DNA of 64,000 nucleotides from Hermodice carunculata (lineage: Eukaryota; Annelida; Polychaeta; Eunicida; Amphinomidae), in the NCBI GenBank assembly GCA_964020975.1, contig OZ026618.1, forward strand, positions 38,127,890-38,191,889, read 5' to 3'. This document shows, in pieces, positions 28,901 to 41,200 of the stretch. The stretch's first letter is position 1; every line of letters begins with the position of its first letter. Position numbers and translations under genes: made by a program. The notes under the pieces were generated by a model. That model was given only the letters and a program-made list of their open reading frames with translations, ran no database searches and had not been told where the DNA came from.

Positions 28901-31900
28901 GTGCCCTCTGGAACATATTTTTGAAATTAAGTGTAAACTAATGCAATTGTTTACTCTCAGAAACATGCAATTAATGTACTTTTATGTGAAAAACAAGTGC
29001 ACAGTGATCCAAAGGATCTGTGTCCCCCGCCACAATAGACAGAAGCAAGAGGGCTGTGTGAACAGCCCGTGCCTCAGCTGATCTTGACATTTATCACACT
29101 TGCAGCTCTATGAACTTGGAAAAGGATCAAGGGCACCATGTTCTGAGTAAGTCTGACCTTTATAGAAGAACACTTACATGTGCAACATCAATGTTCAAAT
29201 AGTTCTCAAGTTATAATGAAGATTAAAATTCATGTATGTTGTACTGTGACCCAACAAACGAGGTCAAGGTCATTCATGTACTGTCTCAGCATGACCTTCA
29301 TACAGAATAATTAACATGTGTAGCTAACTCAAAACAGATCTCAAGTTATCAAGTAAACAGTAAATTTCGTGTCAGTTGTCCTGTGAATTAGCATTAGAAT
29401 GCCCATTGACTTACATAGTAATCAATAGGAAAGCTGCATTGAACGACAAGTGCCCGAATTGAAAATCCTTAAAAATCAGCAATCCAAAGCAGTGCCACCT
29501 AGTAAACAACTGTTTGACCCTTCTACAACATATCCATCACATTTCAGCTTAATCTGAGGGACGGTTCTGAGAACAAGTGAAAAATAGCAAAACCATACAA
29601 AAAATTCATTAAAAAAATTGCAGTGCCACCTGGTGAACAAATTGGGAACTAGGTGTCCCCGGGAGTGTCTATGTACGATATCAAAGCAATTGGATGAGCC
29701 GTTTCAGAGGAGAATAATTTTGAAGGTTTGCCCCCCAAAAGAACAAAAAAATCATAAAAAATCCAAAAATCAACACAGCGTGACCATTTGAACAAACTTG
29801 GTACAGATCTACCCAAGGCACATCCCCACCAAGTTTACCGTAAATCTGGTCAATATTATTAAAGTTATGACCATTACAAGAAATTCCCATGTTAAACTTT
29901 CCTATTAAAACTTGTCGAGATTTTTGAAAAAAAAATCATGAAAAAATCCAAATTCATTGGAACATGACCATTGGAACAAACCTGGTAGACACCCACCCAA
30001 GGTACATTGCCATCAAGTTTGAAGTAAATCTGGATGACGGTTTTGGAGAAGAACTTGAAAATGTGAATTAGCATTAGAATGCTCATTGACTTCCATAGTA
30101 ATCAATGGGAAAGCTGCATTGACCGATAAGTACCAGAATTGAAAAAATCGTTAAAAATCAGGAATCTGCGCCATTCCCACATAGTGAACAACTCTGTTTG
30201 ACCCTTCTACAAGGAACATATCCACCATGTTTCAGCTTAATCTGAGTGACGGTTCTGGAGAAGAAGTTGAAAATAGTTATCATACACAAAAATGGATATG
30301 TTCTTGGGCTCTGTGACCTTGAAAATATGTCAAGGTCAAAAACAATACACAGTGCACATGCCCATGGTATGATGCATCTCTGGTATAAATTTCATTATTC
30401 TATATCTTAGGGTTCTAAAGATATGCTCCCGGACGGACGGACGGATGCACGGACGGACGGCAGGCCCCCTATTCTCACTAACTCTATGTCCCCCTATGCC
30501 ACCTTTGGTGGCGGGGGACAATAACCCTCCTTTTGGTATGTGTCATGAGATGTCAAGCTCTGGCAGTGCACAAATCAATAGCAATGGTTTTTTCTTTGGC
30601 TTCTTCCATCTACGGCCTTAGTCCCCTCAGATTTGCTTTTTCTTTGGTTTGACTCTCTCAGTGCCCACTGTGACTTAAGTTGAGCTACATACAGTAAACT
30701 GCTCAGGGCTGTCCAATTGGAGCATTGTAGCAAAATTTTGCTACAGTGCTCTTCAAAATTGCTACAAATTTTCTCAAAAATAAGTGTTTCTTATGTGAAG
30801 AAGTGGAAAAAATGCTACAAGTAAATAAAAGATTTTCAGTTGGACAGCACTGCTGCTCTGAATTATGATAAGAGTGCAAGACTCATATTCCTTGTGAAAG
30901 GACACTTTCATTAAAGTGGGCACCAGCCTGTCTGTGCTTACATAGAATATAATACTCCAGGTCAACAGCTTTCCTCCACCCGCTTTGGACACAATGTGAC
31001 GGAAGGTGGCTGAGAAAAGCTGTTGACTCAGTCCAAAATGCAGCTTTATAATATAACCTGGTCAGTGCACTATCTCCCTCTCATCAAGTTTTTTTGCCTA
31101 TGAAATTTATTTCTAAACTTTTGCATGCCCTAGAATTAACATTTGGCACAAACCCAGTTTATGTTAAACTTGGTGTCGCCGTCATTCTGACAGAGCCAAG
31201 AAAGGACGTCCTATTACCAGGTCTTATATAAAACTCTCACATCCCATCTTCACCCCACAATGCACTCCCATCAGTCTGGCTTTAGCATTCTTCAATGCCA
31301 ACACTTCAAAGGTCCCTTTCCCCACCTCTCGGGGAATTACAGATGTACAATTTGGAGGCTTAGAGCTTAACTCTTTTACCTCCTGGGATACCCAATTTAA
31401 GGATTTTCTGCCTGATTGGGTAATGAATAGCTAGCCACTGACAACTCCTCTCTGGCCCTGAGTATAATGTGTGTTGTGGCTTTAAATGTCGTATTTGGCA
31501 AACTGAAATGACTTGAGAGCTGCTCTGCCAACTTGCACCATACAGTTTGCCCGAAACAAGTTGGCTGTGTTTCTAACAATGAATGCCCTGGCTCATTAAA
31601 AATTACACAATAAATTTTGTGTGCAATGTGTGTGTAAATTTGAAACATTTTTTTCCTCTAAAGTGCATAAATTCTGCCTGGTTTCTCACTCCACTCACAG
31701 GCTGCAATAGCTAAACTTGACGATGATGTCTGCTTTACCCTCCCCCCCCCAACAAAAAAAGAAAAAAAACAAGAAGGCTGTGACAGTTCTGTGCCCAGCT
31801 GACATGTACATATACCCTTACGATTTTTTAAGATTTGCTCCTCAAAAAGAACAAAGAAATTCATGTACATATACCCTTGCAATTTTTTTAAGATTTGCCC

Positions 31901-34900
31901 CCCCCCCCCACACACAAAAAAAAGAACAAAGAAATTCATAAAAAATCCAAAATTAATGGATCGTGTCCATTTGAGCAAATCTGCTAGAGACCCACCCAAG
32001 GTACATTGCCACCAAGTTTAAAGTCAATCCAACTGACGTTTTCAGAGAACAACTCAAAAATGTGAATAAGCATTAGAATGCCCACTGACTCACATAGTAA
32101 TCAATAGGAAAGCTGCATTTACCAACAAGTACCCGAATTGAAAAAATCGTTAAAAATCAGGAATCTGCAGCATTGCCTCCTAGTGAACAACTTTATTTGA
32201 CCTTTCCACAAGGAACATATCCACCAAGTTTCAGCTTAATCTGAGTGACAGTTCTGGAGAAAAAAATCAAAAATAGCAGTAACACACAAAAAATCATTTT
32301 AAAAAAATTGAAAAAAAATCGTATCACTACCTGGTGAACAAATTTAGCGCTAGGAGTCCCTCGAAGTGTTCCTGTGTGATATCAAAATAATTGGGTCAGC
32401 AGTTTCAGAGAAGAAGATTTTTTAAGATTTGCCCCAAAAAAGAACAAAAAAAATCATAAAAAATGAAAAATCACTGGAGCGTGGCCAATTGGACAAACTT
32501 GGTAGAGACCCACCCAAGGCAAATTGTCACCAAGTTTCAAGTGAATCTGGCTGACGGTTTTGGAGAAGAAGTCGATTGTTGATGACGGACAACGATGGAC
32601 AAACGACCATAAGATAAGCTCAGCTACTGACAAGTTAGCTGACAAGCGGAGAAGTGGGAGACCCATATTAGACCATGCACACTCATGGAACGGGGTACGG
32701 TATACTTGGCGAATAATTCCCCCCCCCACACACACACACACTTCCTTCCCCTGGGGGGTATTCTGTTGTCCAAAGCTCTGTCTTCACAATGCACTGGAGT
32801 ATAATTGGTATAATCCCAGATCGTCTGGTAACCTACACTCTGCTTCAGTTTATCGCCCAAGTCAGAATCAAAAATCACCTTCGTCGGAGTCAAAAGAGAT
32901 GCTTGAAATGACAATTGTAAGGTACAGATTCAATCTTTTGATAAAATCACATTTTGATCAACAACTTTCCCCTGATATTGCCAAAACGATATCACGGAAA
33001 GTTGTTTAAATTCAGCTGTTCTCTAAAAAAAAAAAAAGGGAACAGTTTTGTTTCCTAAGATTCCTTTGTGTCCAATTTGATCAAGATTTAACAATTTTTT
33101 TTTGACATTGTACAACCAAAACTAACAGGATGGACATTCAGGTGACTGGGAAATGTATATCTCCTCCCTAAGAAAGTTACATAAAATTGCATGGGGACTG
33201 ATAGCTTGCGCATCCAAATGCAGTAAGACAGTAACTCACCTTTCTCCGGTCTTCCTGATTTCTTTCATTCTCCTCCGTGCTGCGATGGCTTCATTCTTGA
33301 TGCCGCCATGTTTCTGTCTTCCCTCTGACGAGTCACTCTCTGTACTACTGGTCACCTCCTGCTTCATTGTACTAACCCTTGTAACCGTGGTAACACTAGC
33401 ACCCTCCTTGGTTACCGTGGTAACCGTCTCTGATATTTCAGTATCCACGGTAGAAGAACCAGATTCAGCACCAATTTTACCTTTAAGAATTCCATGATGG
33501 GAATCCTCCGAGTCTTTCTCAAAACTAGGTTCTTTTAAAATTCCCCGAATTTCCAACGGTTGGTCAAATGAACTATCTTTTTTCAAAATACTACGGGTTT
33601 CTTGCAGATCCTCTGGTAAACTGTCTTTTCGTAAAACTCCTTGAGGAGGGGACTGTTTCAAAGCACTTTCTTTTTTCAAAATACTCTTTGTTTCTGATTG
33701 CTCATCTGATAAGCTATCTTTTCTTAGGACTCCATGTGGCGGGGACTGTTTCAAAATTCCTTTAGTCTCCCCAACCGATGGGGTTTGTTTTAGGATACCT
33801 CTTGTCTCACTGGATGGACCCTTTTGTTCTGGTGTAGTTTCTGTTTGCTTAAGTATTCCTCTGATCTCGTGACTTGTTTCTGTTTGTTTTAGAACAGTCT
33901 TTCCCTCAACACTGATCCCATTCTCTCCTTCGTGGTGTTTCAGAATTCCTCGAGTTTCTGTTCTCGGCTCGCCAACTTCATCTGTTTTGAGGATGCCACG
34001 GATGGTCTCTTTCTCGGGCGTCGTTTGTTTTTCCGACTTTAGGATTCCCTTCACCTCACTGTCTGCAGATTCTGGACACTTGAGAATACCTGGAAACAGA
34101 AATACAAAACTTAGTACATTTACGTCCACTGAAAAATGACAAACAATGCAGAATAAAAAACACTTATACATGATTCTTCATAAAAGATCTCTACATACCA
34201 GTACAAGAACATGAACAATGTGTTTTTGCATGTACCATACAATAAATTGGCCAACAAACTTGATGAGTTCATCCTGTATATGCTATTTCTGCGTGCATCC
34301 TATTTCAGCCCGAAGAGGAACAGCAAACAGACCAAGGTTCACAAAGTCTCCCACCTGGGGGAAAAAAAATGTCACGCTCTTGTTGGATGTTGACTCTGTG
34401 TCACCTTATCATAGACACGATAAAGGGACCTTGTTGCTTTAACCCTTTACCTCTTCACCCCTTTGATCCCAGACTTAAAATTAGAATAAAATAAAAAATC
34501 CTGTATGTTTATACAGCTTACAGGGCTCAAAGGAAATGACCTGGATGACAAATATGTCCACTTTGGTGTTTTCCTTTCTTTTTTCCTGTTTTGTATTTTC
34601 AAAGAGAACAGATGTAGTGCATCGCTGCCCTTGGTCAAAAAGTCTGTCACACGTTGGGCACTCAGCCCCCAGCAGATCTTTGGGTGTACATACCCCTGCC
34701 AAGAAAAGCTGTTGACTCAGTCATCATTTGAGCAGGAAGAAGTTGGTTTACTAGGATCTTGTTGCTGTTTAATGGCTCTCACCATAGACAGGAAGGTCAT
34801 AATGTACATGTACCACAGTTTCTTACATAAATGGTCAAGTTTTTTCCGCTAAAAATGCCCCAATGCTTAATCTTGCATACAAACATGATCTATTGTCCAT

Positions 34901-35185
34901 TGTGACCACAAGGTCATGGGTTTGGCCAAGACTTGTTACATATACATGCATTAGAAGAATACTTAGGTGTCACTTGTTTGGCTAAAAACCACGATTTCCT
35001 ATGGGGCTTTGGCAAAATGTCCTCATCAATCACCTTTATTACTAGGGTGGCAATGATACATTGTTTCATGACTTCATGAATATTGATACATTGCTGCAGA
35101 TAAGAGACATGATCTACCAGCATCTTTACATACTGTACTGCCCTGTTTTCTTGATACATATAGCTACAAACAATAAGTAAGTAAG

Positions 35186-35248
<63 letters not shown>

Positions 35249-38200
35249 ATTAATTAATTAATTAATTAATTAATAAATAAATAAATAAATAAATTTAAAA
35301 AATGGTAACACAAATTTGAATACAAGACACACATCAAGAGACCATATATATTGACTGAATCAATTTCTATCTTCTTCTTGTGACATACAAACTCTGGCTA
35401 TGATGCACTGTATCCTGACTGGATGTATCTTGATTCACTGATATGACGATTACTCATTGCAGTCCGAACTGTTATGTTATAATTCACACATAAACTATCT
35501 GACCTTCTGACCATGACAACAGGATACATCCAAAAAGCAAAATTAAACTTTCTGTCATTCTCAAAGTCAAAATGCACTCAAAGAAACTTTACCTGTTGAC
35601 AGTTGACATGTCCACTGGTCAATACAAAATGCTACATTGTATAAAGTACACTTGTGTCCATTGTATTTATATTATGCTTCAAGCTCCATATGTCCAGGGT
35701 ATTTGACAATGCATACATTAACATCACAACCCAGAAGTTAAAATGATCCATTACATATATACTCCAACAGTAAACTGGTTTGGCATGCAATGTGTACCAA
35801 ACCAAAAGTCCTGACTGGGGTGGAATCAATTGCTAAATGGGAGAACTATTATGGACGTTATTTACAGTCTCACAGAGGTTTGTGAATGGAAATGTGGGCA
35901 GCTATTAACCTATATAAATCCTGAAACAGTGAGCCAATAGATTTGTCTTTCATGTTTCTGGTAGCGCTCTTGGCTCAAGTTATTGGAATGTGAGACATTA
36001 CTGACAGCTCAGGATGCATGAGTATCCAACCACCAAATTTCTATCAAAAACCACATTTTTAAACTTTGTTAAGAGTGTGTGACATGGATTTAAAATTCAT
36101 AAATTTACAATTATAGAAACAGGAAATTTTCCATTATCAGAGCATGGGCACAGGGTTAACATGAACAACTGTTCCATTAACTATGCCTCTGCCTGGTTCT
36201 CACCCCTAACAATTTATGTGCATATACTCTCTTAGAAAACAAGTTTTAAGTACGGTATTTAGAGGCAAAGATCAGGCCATTTCCACAAACAGCTTTTTAC
36301 ACACAACGAGTGAGTAGCCAGGGGAGAAAACAAGAAAGTTTACTTCGACCTTTACCAGCCAGTAGTGCCAATTTCCACTGCGATTAATTCGGCACAGAGG
36401 TCTATAATTATATGTGGCTACGTAATCAGGCGCCTAAGAAAACAGCTCCTTTAATTGTTGCTTTTATTATGGTTTGAAGCATTCCCTCGGGCTCTGTGAG
36501 ACGTAACATACAGTTGTCCCTGCGTCACTAGTCCGTCCCCATTAATCAGAGATAGCCTGTCAGAAATGTGTCTTTCTCGATACTTTCTCTGGTGTTTATA
36601 CCTCCAAATAAAGACCACATGTCTTGACAAACCAAAGTTTGATAGTCCCAGTGCTTGGTCTTTCCAGACGGGTTTCAATATTTTGACAACAAGCCATTTT
36701 TTTATTTGTGATTATACCTCTCAGTTCCTCTCAGCTATATGATATATACGCCACTTGACACGTAGACATTCCTGACAGCAAGGGTGTTTGTGCAACATAT
36801 TTTTTCGTGACACAGTTCACAGTTGTCAGAAAGTCTATTTTTTTAAACAGCCTAGTGTTTCAGCCTAGTGTTTCACTTGCTTCCTCTTAAATCTACAGCT
36901 TGGTCTGCTGAGCAGGCAAATGAATGAAACCTACAGCTTGTTCTATTTAGCAGGCAAATAATTGACCAACAGAGAACAAGTGACAGCAGATTCATGTTTT
37001 TCATTCTGCATGCAAGTCCAGCATTTTTTGTAGACTTGACAGGGAAATTCTACCACAAAAAATTCCGTCATAAAAACACCTTTGGCTCACACACAAATTC
37101 AGTGAAAACTTGACATTGTTTTTTGCCTCAAGCATAAATTTACAGCAGATATGACCCAATAATTGTATCATATATACAAATATTTTCATTGGTATGAAGC
37201 ATTGGATGGAAAGTGACCATTAATTCTTTCAGTGCCAACTGCCCCTTATGTTGATCTGCTTAAAACAAACTGCTCTAAATTATCGTATGGGTGCTAGATT
37301 CGTGTTGTTTGTAAAATGGCTTTTGATTCAAGTAACAGCGTGTGGCACTGAACGAGCCCAGATGTTTTGTCAACAGTAATGAGCATTCTGCATTACAAAT
37401 CAATAAATAACAGAAATGTTTGCCTGTGCTTCAGCGAGGTCATCGCAACTCAGCAATAAAATCATTTCCTTTATTTGCCTTACGCAGTGCCTTTGTGCCA
37501 ATTTTGAGCAAACTCCACCCAGGCATTTTTCAGCTGCTGCGCTCAATAAATAGCACAAATGATTCCCTGTGTTTTGGTGAGGTCATCATGACTCAGAACA
37601 GTAATCAGTTCACTTTGCTTTACTCATATATGTTTGTGCCAATTTTGAGCAAACTTTACATGCAGGTATTTTTGAGATACTGCACTTACACTGTCATAGA
37701 GTGACCATATAGACAAATGGCCAGCCTATGAGGGAGCCTTTTCACCCGGAGAAAATAGCGTTCACAGAACAGATTACCTTCGGCGCCCACAATTTTTTTT
37801 TCTCAATTCTGCATTTTTTTAGACTTCACAGGTGCCACTATAGCGTGTAACTGCACCAAACAATTGATGACATTGTGATGAATCTTTCTTAATATTACGG
37901 TAACAAGATTTTCCACTTGAGTGCCACTTAGTCAGCCTTCAAATAAACACTTCAAAAGTTTCATAAGTTTAAAAATAATAAGACGAAGCTGGTTTTCCAT
38001 AAGAATGTAGTCCATTACAATGTGCATCTCTGATAAAAATTGGGTGAAGCTGCAATGGATCATTGTTGAGATATTATGATAATGTGGTCCACTTGCGTGC
38101 CATTCCGATGGCCTTCAAAAATAAATACTTTAAAATCTCATAAAAATTTATAAATACAGAGAGGCAGCTGGTTTTAAATAGGAACCTGGTCCATCATAAT

Positions 38201-41200
38201 ATGCATCTCTGACAAAAATTTGGTAAACCTATAGTCAATCTTTTTTGTGATATCACGGTAACGTCATCAGGGTTGACGCCACTAAGCCTTCAAATAAATA
38301 CATTAAAAGTTTCATACAATTTAAAAATAATCAGAGGAAGCTGGTTTTCAATAGGAACCTGGTCCATAATAAGGCGCATCTCTGATAAAAATTTGATGAA
38401 GCTACAGTGAATATTTTTCGAGATATTGCGGTACCCTTGACAAGACGGCTGGCCGGACAGACGGACGATGCAGGGGACGACAATACCCTGGCTCTGGCAC
38501 TTTATGTGCTGGGGGTAAACAGGGACAAGGTCAAGCCATTCCTTGATGAGCTGAAAGTTCACCTGGTGGTTCAACTGCCGTTTCTTATGGGCTTACATAA
38601 TTTTGTGGTTTACATACCTTTGTGCTGTGTTTTATCCTTCTCTTCCTCTCCAACTGAAGATTTACGTGACCCTGGCTGTGACCCGGACTTTGACCCAGAT
38701 CCCATCTGCGACAAGGTTGTCTCTGCCCACTGAGCCATAAACGCACGTTGATCCTTGAGGGACATACTCTGTAGCAGTTCTGGATCTGGTGGTTTTACGA
38801 GACTCATGGCTAGTGGTGAAATTCTCGCTTTTTCCACCTCCTCTGAAGTCACCGGCTGCAAGATTAATACACCAAGAAATTAACAAACATGTTTATATTC
38901 TAAACTTTCACACAAATCACCGGCTGTAAGATTAATACACCAAGAAATTAATAAACATGTTTGTGTTCTAAACTTTCACACAAATCGTCTGCATCACAGC
39001 TTTTAAGAGGTAAGTTTTTTTTTTAAGTATCTATCACCATGATATGATATTGAAATAATCCACACATAAAATATTCATATATTTCATAAAGGAAAAAAAT
39101 ACCAGCTAGCTCATTATAAATTTACCATCTCAGGGCTGAAAGGGAAAATAAAAAATAGCACTACTCTTGTCACAAAGTTGCTGAGAAAACCAAGTCTGGT
39201 TTCTTATTTGCATCCACGCCATTGAGTCTTATTTATGCATCATGGTGGATGCCATCCTGATGAGGAGAGCATATTGACAGGGATCCAAATACCATTAAAA
39301 CACATTTGGAAATTGCTGGATGTATGCCCCCAATGTCTGCAACTGGTGTGACCCAGATTGTTGACCTACTGCCCTACTTTTGTTGCCTAACACATCCTCG
39401 ACTAGGGTCCTGATATACCTGTGTATTAAGGTTCATAAAACCAAACCAAAGCACAGAAAAGTATAGCATTGGCACCAAATGTGTAATGGATGTACATACT
39501 GGGAAAGGCATCAATCTTTATATGCTACAAGAAGCTTGGCCAGCCTTCAACTATAAATTATGCTGATGTCCTCAGTGACACAGTAACCGACTCCGTACCC
39601 CAGAACACTTGTACACAACTTTTGTTGGAATAATGTAAAATGGTACATAGTGTGAAAAATTCCTATGACCCTAATGTCTTGGACAAGTGAAATCCTATGA
39701 CCCTAATGTCTGGGACAAGTGAAATCCTTTTGAGGGCAAGTGACTTTCAAATTTCACTTGTCCCATGGACAAGTACTTTTTATTGGCAAATTCAAAATCT
39801 CTGTTAAAAATTTCAAATTTTGTTGGCACAACAGGCACATAAACTCATTATGTGACATTATGATTTCCATTAAAACATTTTTTTTTTTAAACAAAACTTA
39901 AGTACACTTCATTAGCACAAGTGATATGAGGGAGGACAAGTGAAAATTTTGTGTTCCTTAATTGTCCTACCAACAAGTAATTTCTGAACACTTTTTGTCG
40001 CCCTGTGGTATCTTCACCACCTCCACAAAGGCAGTTTCCATCCCAGTACATGTACCACACACCAAGTCTGCACTCAGTGAATTTGACTTGACAGACAAGG
40101 ACCAAAACAAGGTTCTTAACCCTGAACCACTGATGTCTGGAATGACTTAATGTGTCTTGAGTTAACTCTTTATTTCCCGAGGTACATCACGGACTATTCA
40201 AGCCTCTTTTAAAAGAAGTTAATTCTGAATGGTTCGTCCAAAATTTCAGTATTTTTCCTTTATTTGACTTGACTTGGAAATACCTGCATGGAAGTTTTAG
40301 TACAAATCACTCCTATGCAAATTTCCACCTGAGCAAAATCACACAGCTAAATATTGTCCGCTTCACTTTGGTAGCAAAGATTTAAAATACATATACCTAC
40401 TGACTTATTGTACAAAGATGTAACACATTTGTCGTAAAAAAAATTATCGTTGACAACCACACTAAATGCAGCTGGGACTTGTCAGATTTCAACAGTTCAT
40501 CATATGGGCACATGCAACTGCTTTGCCACTTGACAGGGAGACTTTCCAGGCAGCTGTTGATCACTTGCCTGCTCAACAGATGCTTTGACAACCTCATCTT
40601 GACAGCTCTCCAAACTGCTCATATGGGATAGTCACGGGAGCTTTCAGCAGTGTGCTTGTGATTTGATGAGAGCAAAGCCTGTATATGTGCTGGTACCATT
40701 GTTTTTAATGACCTTCGAATCCTTTTGCCTCTGATCTGGACCTGCTGAGAGTAACTTTTCTACTTTAAACTGTCAGCCGATGAGAATTGTATACCTTTTT
40801 CTAATATTAAACTGCCAGAAATCAGTATATTTGTCTAATGGTTCACTGGGTGAAGTTTACAGGGACCCTTGATACATGATTGTAATTTTGCTGCACACGG
40901 CCATGCAAAGTGGCCCTGCCCACAACTAAACCGACATTTGTCTGTGCTTGGAAAATCTATCTGTCACAGCTGGAACTGAGCTACATATATGAACCTATGT
41001 CTATATTTCTCCACTTAGATTATGGCATTTTTTCATGAGATCAAGCTTTCTTTATTTCATCTGTGTATACTCAATCCACCCTCCTTATTGCACCAAACAT
41101 TTGCAGAATACAGCATTCTTCCCTGTATCATAGGTGTTCACTCAAATATTGCACAAAGGGCAGTAGTGTTATCCCTTGTATGCAACCATGACTTCTTACA

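Larger units (their letters stand above)
27711..33239. other. SVIL intron 4: large dispersed repeats
   Basis: Dominated by a repeat of about 1.5 kb (29012-30525) and a related piece (31850-32590), plus a nested MITE pair (30647-31045). A CCAAT (28122) and a TATAAATAG (28139) occur on the plus strand but only 17 bp apart, so no promoter is called. A C-rich tract sits at 32720. No exon seen. Confidence 0.55.
34090..38617. other. SVIL intron 3: MITE remnants, AAAT microsatellite and 177-bp tandem repeat
   Basis: Family A/B remnants at about 34441-34745 and 37221-37358, the AAAT/TTAA microsatellite at 35172-35300, and the repeat at 37845-38500. The other 3 kb is unassigned AT-rich DNA. Confidence 0.55.

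Noticed and set aside
31658-31999. 113-codon minus-strand frame ([12 protein letters not shown] type)
   Set aside because: Falls over simple A/C-rich tracts and the dispersed repeat; composition is an artefact.
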